Origin: CAZCPB01 sp964500365
GTDB lineage: Bacteria; Planctomycetota; Phycisphaerae; Phycisphaerales; UBA1924
Assembly (NCBI GenBank): GCA_964500365.1
Contig: CAZCPB010000082.1
Location: 1 to 15,380 of the forward strand
DNA: 15,380 nt
Direction: 5' to 3'
Shown here: positions 1-7,327 of the stretch, piece by piece
How positions within the stretch are numbered: the stretch's first letter is position 1
How the letters are laid out: every line of letters starts with the position of its first letter
Made by a program: the position numbers and the translations under genes
Notes under the pieces: generated by a model
What the model was told of the DNA's origin: nothing
Database searches by the model: none
The model's input: the letters and a program-made list of their open reading frames with translations, nothing else

Positions 1-155
1 TTGGGCGTGGGGATGTTCCGAAGGTCGTAGGCGCAGCGCGGGCAGGGGACGGAGCGGTTCTGGAGGAAGGCGAGGATCTCGGCGTCGGTGCCGTGGACCG
101 GGAGCGAAGGCGTCGCGTGGGTGTCTGTCGGCATGCGGGTTCCGGTGCTCTTCAT
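1..155 (-). CDS. N-terminal fragment of a zinc-ribbon protein (CPxCxYDLR type), cut by window edge
   Basis: A minus-strand reading frame opens with ATG at 155 and stays open for 51 codons to the window edge, so only the N-terminus is visible. An in-frame stop at 177-179 makes this ATG the first possible one; a second ATG at 134 is an alternative. After about 37 residues with no obvious fold comes CPRCAYDLRNI, at residues 38-48. This CPxCxYDLR signature is half of a zinc-ribbon and is common at the start of planctomycete proteins that continue into membrane or unknown domains. Those downstream parts lie outside the window, so no function can be given. The gene is divergent from the metallopeptidase gene at 404. 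The frame and motif are seen directly; the zinc binding is inferred from the paired cysteines. Confidence 0.7.
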   Translation of the reverse strand, partial: MKSTGTRMPTDTHATPSLPVHGTDAEILAFLQNRSVPCPRCAYDLRNIPTP

Positions 156-302
156 GAATCCAGACGGGTGCCACTCTCAACGTTCCGCGGCCGCGCCGTG
201 TTCGGTCAGCGGGGCCGCCGCGCCGGCCGGGCTGGTGAATGTATCGCCGGTGCCGCGGTGCGTGCCGTCGGCGCCCGCGCGCCACGCCGCCCGGGTCCGC
301 CC

Positions 303-331
303 TTGCGTCATATATCCGCAACCGATATATT
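303..331 (+). promoter_or_regulatory. Predicted promoter with overlapping 7-bp inverted repeat (possible operator)
   Basis: In the GC-rich gap between the divergent genes at 155 and 404 there is one AT-rich island. TTGCGT (303-308) and TATATT (326-331) are 17 nt apart, which fits a sigma70-type promoter facing the gene at 404: the -10 matches 5 of 6 consensus bases, the -35 only the TTG. ATATATC (310-316) and GATATAT (324-330) form a perfect inverted repeat with a 7-nt centre, CGCAACC. It covers the spacer and most of the -10, where a dimeric repressor would be expected to bind. The predicted leader is about 65 nt. The elements are seen; promoter and operator function are inferred. Confidence 0.45.
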
Positions 332-403
332 GGTCAGAGAGTATAGTGTCCGCGGAGCCCCCAGCGGGCCTGTCGGGCGGCGGGTACTGAGAAGGAGCAC
401 CGC

Positions 404-1693
404 ATGTTCGATCGATCCTGTGCGCGGGACCCGGCCCGGCGGTTCGTCGGTCTGACCTGCGTCGCCCTGGGCGCCTTGGCGTGCACCCTGCCCGCCGGCG
501 CCCAGCTCTACCGCAACTCCGTCGCCTCCAACGACATCGACTTCATCACCGAGGCCAACCCCTCGGCCTTCGACACGCTCGAGTTCGTGGCGGTGCAGAA
601 GCGCGAGATGCCGGACAAGCGCCCGGAAACCCCGGAAGAGACGGAGCGGAAGGACGCGTACGTGTTCCTCGCCCGCTTCACGGACAACACTCGTGTGGTC
701 ATCATGATCGACGCGGCATTCGGCTCCGAGGATGCCGCGCGGGCCGAGGCGATGCGGTACGTGCACCCGCTGGGCAAGCTGCCGACGTCGCTGCGCCACG
801 GCCTCAAGCGCGGCCTGGCGGTGCACCACGGGGGCGGGAGGACCACGGCGTTCAGCGATACCGGCCTCATCATCATCTACTCCGACATCGCGACCACACG
901 CATCGCCAACCACGACCTGGAGGAGACGATCTTCCACGAATCGGTCCACGCCTCCTGGGACCGCAAGCACGCCCGTTCCGAGGCGTGGATCGCGGCACAG
1001 GAAAAGGACGGCGGATTCGTGACCGGGTATGCCAGGGAGGAGCCGAAGATCGAGGACCTCGCCGAGACGGCGCTCTTTGCCTACACGATCCTGCACCACC
1101 CCGATCGCCTGCCCGCGGGGGACGTCGAGCGGATCCGGAAGGCGATCCCCAACCGCATCGCGTACATCGCGCGGCTCGTCCCGCCGGGGCAGCCCATCTT
1201 CACGATGGTCGAAAGGTCTGATCGGCCCGTCATCAGCGACGCGGCAGACTGGTGCAAGGCGGATATCCGCCTCGCCGGGGTGCTGGCGGACGTTCTCTCC
1301 AACGCGCTGCGGATCGACTATCAGACCGAATCGAACGTCCTGCGCCGTGAGTACGACGACGGCGAGGAACTGTTCCGCGCCGTGGTGGCGGAAAAGAAGA
1401 TCGAGCCCGAGGTGCTGAAGGCGAGCATCCGCCGGCACCTGCACGTGAACTGCACGCACGAGCGGATCGACGATTCCGAGATGCTCGAGGAAATCAACGC
1501 CTGGAAAGCACCGCCGATCGAGGAAAAGCCCGGGCCGGTCGGGACGCTCGACCGTGGGAGGCCGGCCGTCGCGCGGTCGGACGTGGCCCGTGTGATCTCG
1601 GAGCTCAGGTGGGTCTCGTGGGCGCTGCTCGTGGGCGTGATGTCGAACCTCGCCGTGGGAGTGCTCGGCCTGCGACGGCTGAAGGCCAGGTGA
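404..1693 (+). CDS. Predicted membrane-anchored HExxH zinc metallopeptidase, unknown family
   Basis: A 429-residue protein starts at ATG 404 after a good Shine-Dalgarno, AAGGAG, ending about 6 nt upstream. Residues 13-34 form a signal peptide with a likely cleavage site after AGA-Q. Residues 404-422 form a single hydrophobic helix followed by RRLKAR, so the body should sit outside the cytoplasmic membrane, held by its C-terminus. The key motif is HESVH (178-182), an HExxH zinc site. About 35 residues later EDLAE (217-221) could supply the third ligand, as in gluzincin-type peptidases where a glutamate lies on a downstream helix. Cys284 and Cys350 could form a disulfide. I do not recognise the family. 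The catalytic reading rests on HExxH plus a plausible distal Glu; substrates are unknown. It is the first gene of a plus-strand trio of exported proteins, 43 nt before the next gene. Confidence 0.75.
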   Translation: MFDRSCARDPARRFVGLTCVALGALACTLPAGAQLYRNSVASNDIDFITEANPSAFDTLEFVAVQKREMPDKRPETPEETERKDAYVFLARFTDNTRVVIMIDAAFGSEDAARAEAMRYVHPLGKLPTSLRHGLKRGLAVHHGGGRTTAFSDTGLIIIYSDIATTRIANHDLEETIFHESVHASWDRKHARSEAWIAAQEKDGGFVTGYAREEPKIEDLAETALFAYTILHHPDRLPAGDVERIRKAIPNRIAYIARLVPPGQPIFTMVERSDRPVISDAADWCKADIRLAGVLADVLSNALRIDYQTESNVLRREYDDGEELFRAVVAEKKIEPEVLKASIRRHLHVNCTHERIDDSEMLEEINAWKAPPIEEKPGPVGTLDRGRPAVARSDVARVISELRWVSWALLVGVMSNLAVGVLGLRRLKAR

Positions 1694-1736
1694 AGCGCCG
1701 GGAATATGGGCGGCACGCCGGCGGGAATAATGCGCC

Positions 1737-2636
1737 ATGAACTCGTACCCGCTCCTGGCGTGTTTCGCCATCGCGCTCGTCACCGGCTCGTCGAGCCCCG
1801 CTCAACAAGCGGCGACGAAAGCGCCCGCGGCAGTCGAACTCAAGGGCGGGCCGGTTGACCAGTCCGGAGCCGAGGCGGTGCTCAAAGATTCGCCGCGCCA
1901 CGGCGAGTGGGTCGATGTGGCGATGCCCGGCGCGCCCGGTGACGATGCCGGCGCGGCGACCAAGACCTTTATCGTCTACCCGGAGCGCCAAGACAAAGCG
2001 CCCATCGTGATCGTGATCCACGAGATCTTCGGCATGACCGACTGGGTCCGCGCGACCGCCGATCAGCTTGCCGCGGCGGGGTTCATCGCGGTCGCGCCCG
2101 ACCTCTTGTCGGGCAAGGGTCCCGGCGGCGGGGCGACCGACTCGATGAAGGCCGAGGACGTGCGCAGCACGATCCGGACGCTGACGCCCGAAGAAGTGGT
2201 TTCGAGATTGAACGCGGTCCGCGAGTATGCGTTGAAGCTGCCCGCGGCGGCGCCGAAGAGCGCGTGCATGGGCTTCTGCTGGGGCGGGAGCCAGAGCTTC
2301 CGCTACGCCGCGGCACAGCCCGGCCTGGGTGGCGCGGTGGTGTTCTACGGCACGGGGCCGATGAAGGACCAGCAGCCGGACAAGGACATCCTCTCGAAGA
2401 TCCAGTGCCCCGTCCTTGGCCTGTACGGCGGCAACGATGCGCGCGTGACGTCGACGGTTCAAGCGACCGACGAGGCGATGCGCGAGTTGAAGAAGTCGTT
2501 CGAGCACCATGTGTACGAGGGTGCGGGGCACGGATTCGTGCGTCAGCAGAGCGGCGCGGGGACGGCCAACGCCGATGCCGCGAGGCAGGCGTGGGCCTTG
2601 ACTGTCGAGTTTCTCAGGAAGCACCTGGAGTCCTGA
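1737..2636 (+). CDS. Exported dienelactone hydrolase family protein
   Basis: A 299-residue alpha/beta hydrolase of the dienelactone hydrolase (DLH) family, with an N-terminal signal-like segment (about residues 4-23) that classical cytosolic DLHs lack. The triad is complete: Cys181 in GFCWGG (179-184), Asp234 in GGNDARV and His265 in GAGHGF. Glu96 in IHEIFG corresponds to the conserved glutamate that interacts with the cysteine nucleophile in this family. The family hydrolyses dienelactones and related esters; the substrate here cannot be told, and export suggests a periplasmic ester or lactone. The upstream gap is 43 nt with only a weak GGCGGGA-type ribosome site. The next gene begins 23 nt after the stop. 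Context suggests an operon with the HExxH protein and the propeller-like protein. Confidence 0.9.
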   Translation: MNSYPLLACFAIALVTGSSSPAQQAATKAPAAVELKGGPVDQSGAEAVLKDSPRHGEWVDVAMPGAPGDDAGAATKTFIVYPERQDKAPIVIVIHEIFGMTDWVRATADQLAAAGFIAVAPDLLSGKGPGGGATDSMKAEDVRSTIRTLTPEEVVSRLNAVREYALKLPAAAPKSACMGFCWGGSQSFRYAAAQPGLGGAVVFYGTGPMKDQQPDKDILSKIQCPVLGLYGGNDARVTSTVQATDEAMRELKKSFEHHVYEGAGHGFVRQQSGAGTANADAARQAWALTVEFLRKHLES

Positions 2637-2659
2637 GGTTTCGCGGGCGAAGCGGAGGG

Positions 2660-3667
2660 ATGCGCGTGCATGCTCGAACGGTGCTGGCTCTGGTTGTCGG
2701 CGGTCTCGCCGCCGCGGGCGCGCTGGCCGTCGGAGTCTGGAAGCAGGCGGGCGTCGGGTCCTATGGCCATCCGGCGGGGCGCGTGGTGCGTGCGGGCCAG
2801 CACCTCGGCGTTGTGATACAGACGCGCGACCGGTTCCTGCCGTCGCTCAAGGGGACCGACGAGCGCGATGCTCGGTACTCGTACTCGCTCTGGCTGATCC
2901 CGGAGTCAGGGGACGGCGACATCCTCACGATCCGCCTGGACCGCGGCGTGGCGTCGGGTGCGCGCACGCACAACATCGGCGCGCAGCGGTTCGACAACGG
3001 CGTGCTCTGGTTCACGATCGCGGATTTGCAGGGCATTGACGTCTCATCCGGCCGGCGTGTGAACACGCCCGCCCCGGCCTCGCTCGTCAATGCGCCGATC
3101 TCGCAGCTCATGGGCGCCAACGAGCATCCGCTCGATGGGTACCGGGCCCGGTGCGTAACCCTTCCGAACGGCCAGTGGCTGTTCATCGCGAGCGATGACG
3201 AGGTCAAATCCGACCTGAACGCCGGCGCGCGGCTGTACGACAACGCGGACGCGGCGGGCACCTACAAGCGCCGTACGCTGCACACAGTCACCGCCGCGCC
3301 GGGCCCGGTCCCGCGGCTGGCAACGGCGGCGCGGCTCGGTGACCGCGAGTTCAAGAACGGAGCGTTCATGCGTTCTGCCAGGGGCGGGGGCGTGGTCCGA
3401 TTCACGGACCCCGACGGTTTCCTGGTGGTCCACGAGCAAGGCGACCCCGTCCACCCGACGGTGTGCCTCTCGCGCCTCAGCGCCGACGGCTCGATCGTGT
3501 GGACCGCCGATACCGGGATCGGCCGGCTGACGCAGATGCTCCCTCACGAGAGTCTGCCGGCCTTCGTCGGCGAACGACCGCGCCAGCTCACCGAGCCGAT
3601 GCTTTCGGTCGTGAGCCTGAAGGACGGAACGGCTAGGGCAAAGTCGCTCAAGGGGCCGTTGAATTGA
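2660..3667 (+). CDS. Membrane-anchored beta-propeller-like protein of unknown function
   Basis: A 335-residue protein with one N-terminal hydrophobic helix (residues 7-26) followed by an exported body. The body carries short repeated strand-turn units, such as DNGVLWFTIADLQGIDVSSG (112-131) and LSADGSIVWTADTGIGRL (273-290), which recall quinoprotein or WD-like propeller blades that report a value to a sensor or transporter. It loosely resembles the PA2928-type hypothetical family, but I cannot confirm that. The start is uncertain. GGAGGG (2654-2659) directly abuts ATG 2660, which is too close for good initiation, while in-frame GTG 2666 has a 6-nt spacing and removes only two residues. The frame is open far upstream of 2660, but that part overlaps the hydrolase gene and is a shadow. 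It is the last gene of the plus-strand trio and is convergent with rho. Confidence 0.75.
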   Translation: MRVHARTVLALVVGGLAAAGALAVGVWKQAGVGSYGHPAGRVVRAGQHLGVVIQTRDRFLPSLKGTDERDARYSYSLWLIPESGDGDILTIRLDRGVASGARTHNIGAQRFDNGVLWFTIADLQGIDVSSGRRVNTPAPASLVNAPISQLMGANEHPLDGYRARCVTLPNGQWLFIASDDEVKSDLNAGARLYDNADAAGTYKRRTLHTVTAAPGPVPRLATAARLGDREFKNGAFMRSARGGGVVRFTDPDGFLVVHEQGDPVHPTVCLSRLSADGSIVWTADTGIGRLTQMLPHESLPAFVGERPRQLTEPMLSVVSLKDGTARAKSLKGPLN

Positions 3668-3848
3668 ACCGCAGAGCGATAGTCAGAGCGTGAACGGCTC
3701 GAACGTGGTTGCGCTGATCCAGCCGATAGCGCCAGCCCGGCCCCCGCCGCCTCGATCGACCGCCTGACCGCCGCCCCTCATGCGGGCAGGCGTGATGCCA
3801 GGTTAACCCGATGGTGTCCATGCTCCGGCGATTCCATGCGTCGATTCG
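3668..3848. other. Convergent intergenic region, no gene seen
   Basis: This 181-nt gap separates the plus-strand propeller-like gene from the convergent rho stop. I see no coding frame, no strong hairpin followed by a T-run on either strand, and no repeat. GCTG-ATC-CAGC and GCGCT...AGCGC near 3705-3735 could form a small hairpin. GGTTAACC (3801-3808) is an 8-bp palindrome without evident context. Termination here may rely on Rho. Confidence 0.5.
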
Positions 3849-5750
3849 TCAACCCAGCGCCATCGTCATCAGGAACTCGGCGTTGGTCTTGACCTTCTTC
3901 AGACGGCTCTTCATGAGTTCCATGGCCTCGACGACGTTCATGTCGCTGAGCACCTTGCGGAGGCGGTGAACGAGCTCGAGTTCCTTGCGGTCGAGCAGCA
4001 GTTCCTCGCGGCGGGTGCCGCTGGCGGGGATGTCGATGCAGGGGTAGATGCGCTTGTCCATGAGCTTGCGGTCGAGGTGCAGTTCGCTGTTGCCGGTGCC
4101 CTTGAACTCCTCGAAGATGACCTCGTCCATCTTGGAGCCGGTGTCGACCAGGGCCGTGCCGATGATCGTGAGGCTTCCGCCCTTTTCGATCGCACGGGCC
4201 GAGCCGAAGAACTTCTTGGGGCGCTGGAGCGCGTTGCTGTCGAGGCCGCCGGTCATGATCTTGCCCGAGTGCGGCATCTCGGCGTTGTACGCGCGGGCGA
4301 GGCGCGTGATCGAGTCGAGCAGGATCACGACGTCGTCGCCGAACTCGACCATGCGCCGGGCCTTCTCGATCACCATCTCGCAGACCTGGACGTGCCGCCC
4401 GGACTGCTCGTCGAACGTGCTGGCGACGACTTCGACGCCGGGGGAGACGTTGCGACGGAAGTCGGTCACTTCCTCGGGGCGCTCGTCCACCAGCAGCACG
4501 ATGATCTTCGCGTCGGGGTTGTTCTTGCTGATCGCCTTGGTCATCTTCTGCAGGAGCACGGTCTTGCCGGTGCGCGGCGGGGCGACGATCAGCATGCGCT
4601 GACCCTTGCCGATCGGCGTGACCAGGTCGATGATGCGGCACTCCAGCTCGTCGGGGGCGGTCTCGAGCACGTACCGCTTCTCGGGGTGCAGGGGCGTCAG
4701 GTCTTCGAAGTTCACGAGGTCGTGCACCTTCGAGGGCTCACGCCCGTTGATCTTGTCCACGCGCAGGAGCGCGAAGTACCGCTCGCTCTCCTTGGGCGGG
4801 CGGATGAGGCCCTTGACGACCATGCCGCGACGGAGGCCGAAGCGCCTGATCTGCGACGGGCTGACGTAGATGTCGTCGGGCCCGGGGAGATAGCTCTGCT
4901 CGGGTGAGCGCAGGAAGCCGAAGCCGTCGGGCATCAGCTCGATGGTGCCCTCGCCGAACATCAGGCCCTGGCGCGCGGCGCGGGCCTTCAAGATCTTGAC
5001 GATCAGTTCCTGCTTGGGGATGGTGTGGAAATCGGAAAGTCCCTCGCGGGTCGCGACCTTGAAGAGGTCGTCGAGCTCCATCCGCTGCAGGTCGTTGACG
5101 CTGATCGCTTCCTTCAGCGAGGCGGGGTCGGCGAGCTTCGCCGAGCGCTCGAGTTCGGCGGCTTCACGCTCGAGTTCCTCGTCGCTGGGGAGGCCGGCGT
5201 CGAAGTGGCGCGGGCCGTAGCCGCCCCCGCCCATGCCCATCGGCCCCCCCATGGGGCCGCCCATCGGGCCGCCCATGCCCTTGCGGCGCTTCTTCTTGCG
5301 GCGGAAGCCGCCGTGCATGCCCCCGCCGTAGTCGCCGCGGAACTGGTTCTGGCCGTTGAAGGGCTGGCCGTGGGACTGGCCGGGGGACTGGCCGTAGGGA
5401 CGGTCCTGCGGCGGGGCCTGACCCGGGCCGGGGCCGTGATGGCCGCCCTGGGCACCCGGACCGCCCTGTGACGAGCCCTGCGGCTGGGGCGGGCGGGGCA
5501 TCGATGACTGGTCCTGCCCGCCCGGCCGGTTCTCCATCGGACGTGGGGGCTGGGGCTGCTGCGGAGGCTGCGCCGACGGCGCGGGCGGCGCCGGACGCGG
5601 CGCGGGCGCGGCGGGAGCCGGAGGTGGCGGCGGGGCCGAAGGACGTGGCGCCGGCGCTTCCGGCGCACTCTCACGGGTCGCGGCACGCCGGGTTCGTTCG
5701 GGCTTGGGCTCTTCCGCGACGGTCTTGGACATCGACTTCTTGCTGACCAC
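3849..5750 (-). CDS. rho: Transcription termination factor Rho with long disordered N-terminal extension
   Basis: A 633-residue Rho, against about 420 in E. coli. The hexameric RNA helicase ends transcripts by binding C-rich RNA and translocating with ATP. Residues 1-185 are a Pro/Gly/Gln/Ala-rich extension with a basic patch RRKKKRRK (150-157) and GGPM repeats (159-171). The Rho N-terminal helical domain spans about 217-260, followed by the cold-shock-like RNA-binding domain (about 264-343) and the RecA-like ATPase. Walker A is APPRTGKT (390-397), where E. coli has PPKAGKT. Walker B is VVILLDSITR (474-483), and the R-loop region is near 547-563. I chose GTG 5750 because AGGA lies 6 nt upstream; ATG 5732, 18 nt downstream, has only a weak site. 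The 250-nt gap after coaE suggests its own leader or promoter. The identity of the ATPase core is clear. Confidence 0.97.
   Translation of the reverse strand: MVSKKSMSKTVAEEPKPERTRRAATRESAPEAPAPRPSAPPPPPAPAAPAPRPAPPAPSAQPPQQPQPPRPMENRPGGQDQSSMPRPPQPQGSSQGGPGAQGGHHGPGPGQAPPQDRPYGQSPGQSHGQPFNGQNQFRGDYGGGMHGGFRRKKKRRKGMGGPMGGPMGGPMGMGGGGYGPRHFDAGLPSDEELEREAAELERSAKLADPASLKEAISVNDLQRMELDDLFKVATREGLSDFHTIPKQELIVKILKARAARQGLMFGEGTIELMPDGFGFLRSPEQSYLPGPDDIYVSPSQIRRFGLRRGMVVKGLIRPPKESERYFALLRVDKINGREPSKVHDLVNFEDLTPLHPEKRYVLETAPDELECRIIDLVTPIGKGQRMLIVAPPRTGKTVLLQKMTKAISKNNPDAKIIVLLVDERPEEVTDFRRNVSPGVEVVASTFDEQSGRHVQVCEMVIEKARRMVEFGDDVVILLDSITRLARAYNAEMPHSGKIMTGGLDSNALQRPKKFFGSARAIEKGGSLTIIGTALVDTGSKMDEVIFEEFKGTGNSELHLDRKLMDKRIYPCIDIPASGTRREELLLDRKELELVHRLRKVLSDMNVVEAMELMKSRLKKVKTNAEFLMTMALG
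5222..5280 (-). repeat. In-frame 12-bp tandem repeat encoding GGPM in rho
   Basis: The coding strand repeats a 12-bp unit encoding Gly-Gly-Pro-Met about four times with small changes (residues 159-171), continuing into a glycine-rich tail of the extension. It lies between a basic KKKRRK-type patch and the folded Rho N-terminal domain. Such short in-frame units can change copy number by slippage without breaking the frame. Confidence 0.8.
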
Positions 5751-6000
5751 GTTGTTTCCTGAGTGAGAGTGTGGGGCTTGCGCCCTCGAAGGAATCCGTG
5801 CGGGGTGCTCCCGCCGATATGCGAATGACAATGTCGGGACGCGTCCTGCGACGAACGCGGGGTGATGATCGCCGGGCCCCAAGGGGGCGAGGGCCGTCAG
5901 CCGCACGCCGTTGTCTGGTTCCGATTTCCCGGCGAACGATCTCGCGCGGGCGGAGCGTGGGCTTCCTGCGAAATCTGGGAGGTCCTGCTAAGGGCCCCGC
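5751..6000 (-). promoter_or_regulatory. rho leader / coaE-rho intergenic region with C-rich rut-like segment
   Basis: This 250-nt gap lies between the stop of the coaE fusion and the rho start, on the same strand. Just upstream of the Shine-Dalgarno AGGAAA (5760-5755), the transcript would read CCCCACACTCTCACTC (5776-5761), rich in YC dinucleotides and free of G. That is the kind of sequence Rho's primary site binds. A small stem GCCCC/GGGGC with a 3-nt loop lies at 5876-5888. No convincing -35/-10 pair was found, although AT-richer sequence near 5815-5835 is a candidate promoter area. Rho is autoregulated through its leader in E. coli; a similar role here is inferred. Confidence 0.4.
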
Positions 6001-7287
6001 TCAGGGGAGCGCTTGCGACACCGAGGACGCAGCAGCGCTGGTCTGGTCACGTTCTCTGCCCCCGTTCTCACGGAGGCTGCCGCGACGCTGGATGCGTTCG
6101 AGGAGGTCACGGACGCGGCCGGCCAGAACCTCCCGGCTCGCATCGTTGACCACTACATCATCGGCCCTCTCCCGCTTGGCTTCAAGGGGGAGCTGCGCTT
6201 TTTCTCGACGGGCCAGTTCGGCCGCGTCCCAGCCCCGCGATGCCTGTACGCGGGCCAGGCGCAGGGGTTCTGGCGCCTCGACGAAGACCACGGCATCGCA
6301 TTCGCGGTCCACCCCCGCCTCGAAGAGCAATGGCGCGTCCATCACGACCAGGCGCTTGCCCTCCGAGGCGGCGCGCTCGACGATCCTGGCCCGCGTGGAC
6401 TTCACCAGCGGGTGCACGAGCCCCTCGAGCCGGGCCCGCTCGGCCGGGTCGCCGAACACGATCGACGCGACCTTCGAGCGGTCGATCCGGCCTTCCGGGG
6501 TCAGGATCTGGGTCCCCCACCACTTCACGAGTTCCTCGCGCACCGGCGGGGTGTCGAGCGCGGCGCGGGCTTCCTTGTCCGAGTCGATGACCAGCGCGCC
6601 GAGCCGGCCGAACTCCGCGGCAACGGCGGACTTGCCCGACCCAATCCCGCCCACCAGGCCGATCAGCATCGGCCGCTCGGGGGCCGTGAAAGCCTCTCGC
6701 GCGTCCACCACCGGGCCCGGGGCCAGCGCATCGGCCGCCGCGCGTTTTTCGGGCTCGGGCACCGCGTCCACGGCGCGCCGCACCGCCGCGAGAACCTCGC
6801 CCGGACGGTCCACCATCCACCAGTAGATCTCGGGGAAAGCGCCGCCCGCGGTGCGGATCCCGACCGTTCCAAGTCCGCAGAGCCGCTCGAGCAGCGAGCG
6901 GTACACGGTCAGATGCTGGACGTTGCGCAGGGGCATGTCCGAGACGCTGCGCGAGAACACCCCGAACGCGCGATAGGCCCGTTCCTCGGTGAGCACGAAG
7001 CGGCAGGACCACCAGAAGAGCACCTCCCACAGCAGGCGCAGCGCGGCAAAGGCCACGCCGCACAATCCCGCCCACGCGGAAAACCGGTGGAGCGTCCGCG
7101 AGAGGTCCTGATCGCCCCGCCCGACCAGGCCGGCCATGTAATCGAAGACCCACGCCGCGGCAGCGCCGAGCCCGACCATCACGAGCACGGTGAGGAGCGG
7201 CCGCAGGATGATGGAAGGGACGCCGGGGCGCGTGTCCACGAGGATTCGTTCGCCGGGCGGGACGGGTTGGGCGCGGTGGACGCTCAC
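6001..7287 (-). CDS. coaE: Fusion: two-helix membrane bPH2-like domain + dephospho-CoA kinase
   Basis: A single 428-residue frame carries two modules. The N-terminal part has membrane helices at about 26-47 and 71-94, then a bacterial PH-like domain of the bPH2/YdbS type (about 96-172), with a typical YRAFGVFSRSVSDMPLRNVQ stretch and a GLGTVGIRTAGG strand. After a Pro/Ala linker (173-204), residues 206-399 form dephospho-CoA kinase, which phosphorylates the 3'-OH of dephospho-CoA in the last step of CoA synthesis. Its P-loop is GGIGSGKS (213-220), followed by IDSDKEAR, HPLV (292-295) and DAPLLFEAG (317-325). GTG 7287 is preferred because it follows the hpt stop by 40 nt and has GAGGAAA upstream. 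The frame could open as far as 7380, but that overlaps hpt. No strong internal ribosome site precedes the Met at the start of the kinase part, so the fusion appears real. Confidence 0.9.
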   Translation of the reverse strand: MSVHRAQPVPPGERILVDTRPGVPSIILRPLLTVLVMVGLGAAAAWVFDYMAGLVGRGDQDLSRTLHRFSAWAGLCGVAFAALRLLWEVLFWWSCRFVLTEERAYRAFGVFSRSVSDMPLRNVQHLTVYRSLLERLCGLGTVGIRTAGGAFPEIYWWMVDRPGEVLAAVRRAVDAVPEPEKRAAADALAPGPVVDAREAFTAPERPMLIGLVGGIGSGKSAVAAEFGRLGALVIDSDKEARAALDTPPVREELVKWWGTQILTPEGRIDRSKVASIVFGDPAERARLEGLVHPLVKSTRARIVERAASEGKRLVVMDAPLLFEAGVDRECDAVVFVEAPEPLRLARVQASRGWDAAELARREKAQLPLEAKRERADDVVVNDASREVLAGRVRDLLERIQRRGSLRENGGRERDQTSAAASSVSQALP

Positions 7288-7327
7288 GTCGGGGAGTTTC
7301 CTCGGCCGGGCCCGCGGACGGCGCGGT

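Noticed and set aside
88..455. Small plus-strand open frames in the gap before the HExxH gene
   Set aside because: They overlap the divergent zinc-ribbon gene and the promoter-like element, lack ribosome sites and have low-complexity Arg/Ala/Gly composition.
308..1783. Open frame of 491 codons on the minus strand opposite the HExxH gene
   Set aside because: The plus-strand frame has a Shine-Dalgarno, signal peptide, zinc motif and C-terminal anchor. The minus frame has only biased composition and runs into the next gene.
2264..2659. Upstream extension of the propeller-like protein within the hydrolase gene
   Set aside because: This stretch overlaps the DLH catalytic region in another frame. 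The signal-anchor helix starting at 2660 and the GGAGGG just before it mark the real start.
3966..4907. Plus-strand open frame of 313 codons opposite rho
   Set aside because: It lies fully within the conserved ATPase core of rho and shows only shadow composition.
5751..5906. N-terminal extension of Rho to the upstream ATG at 5906
   Set aside because: The added 52 residues have no family match. The frame runs through the likely leader, and GTG 5750 has a well-spaced Shine-Dalgarno.
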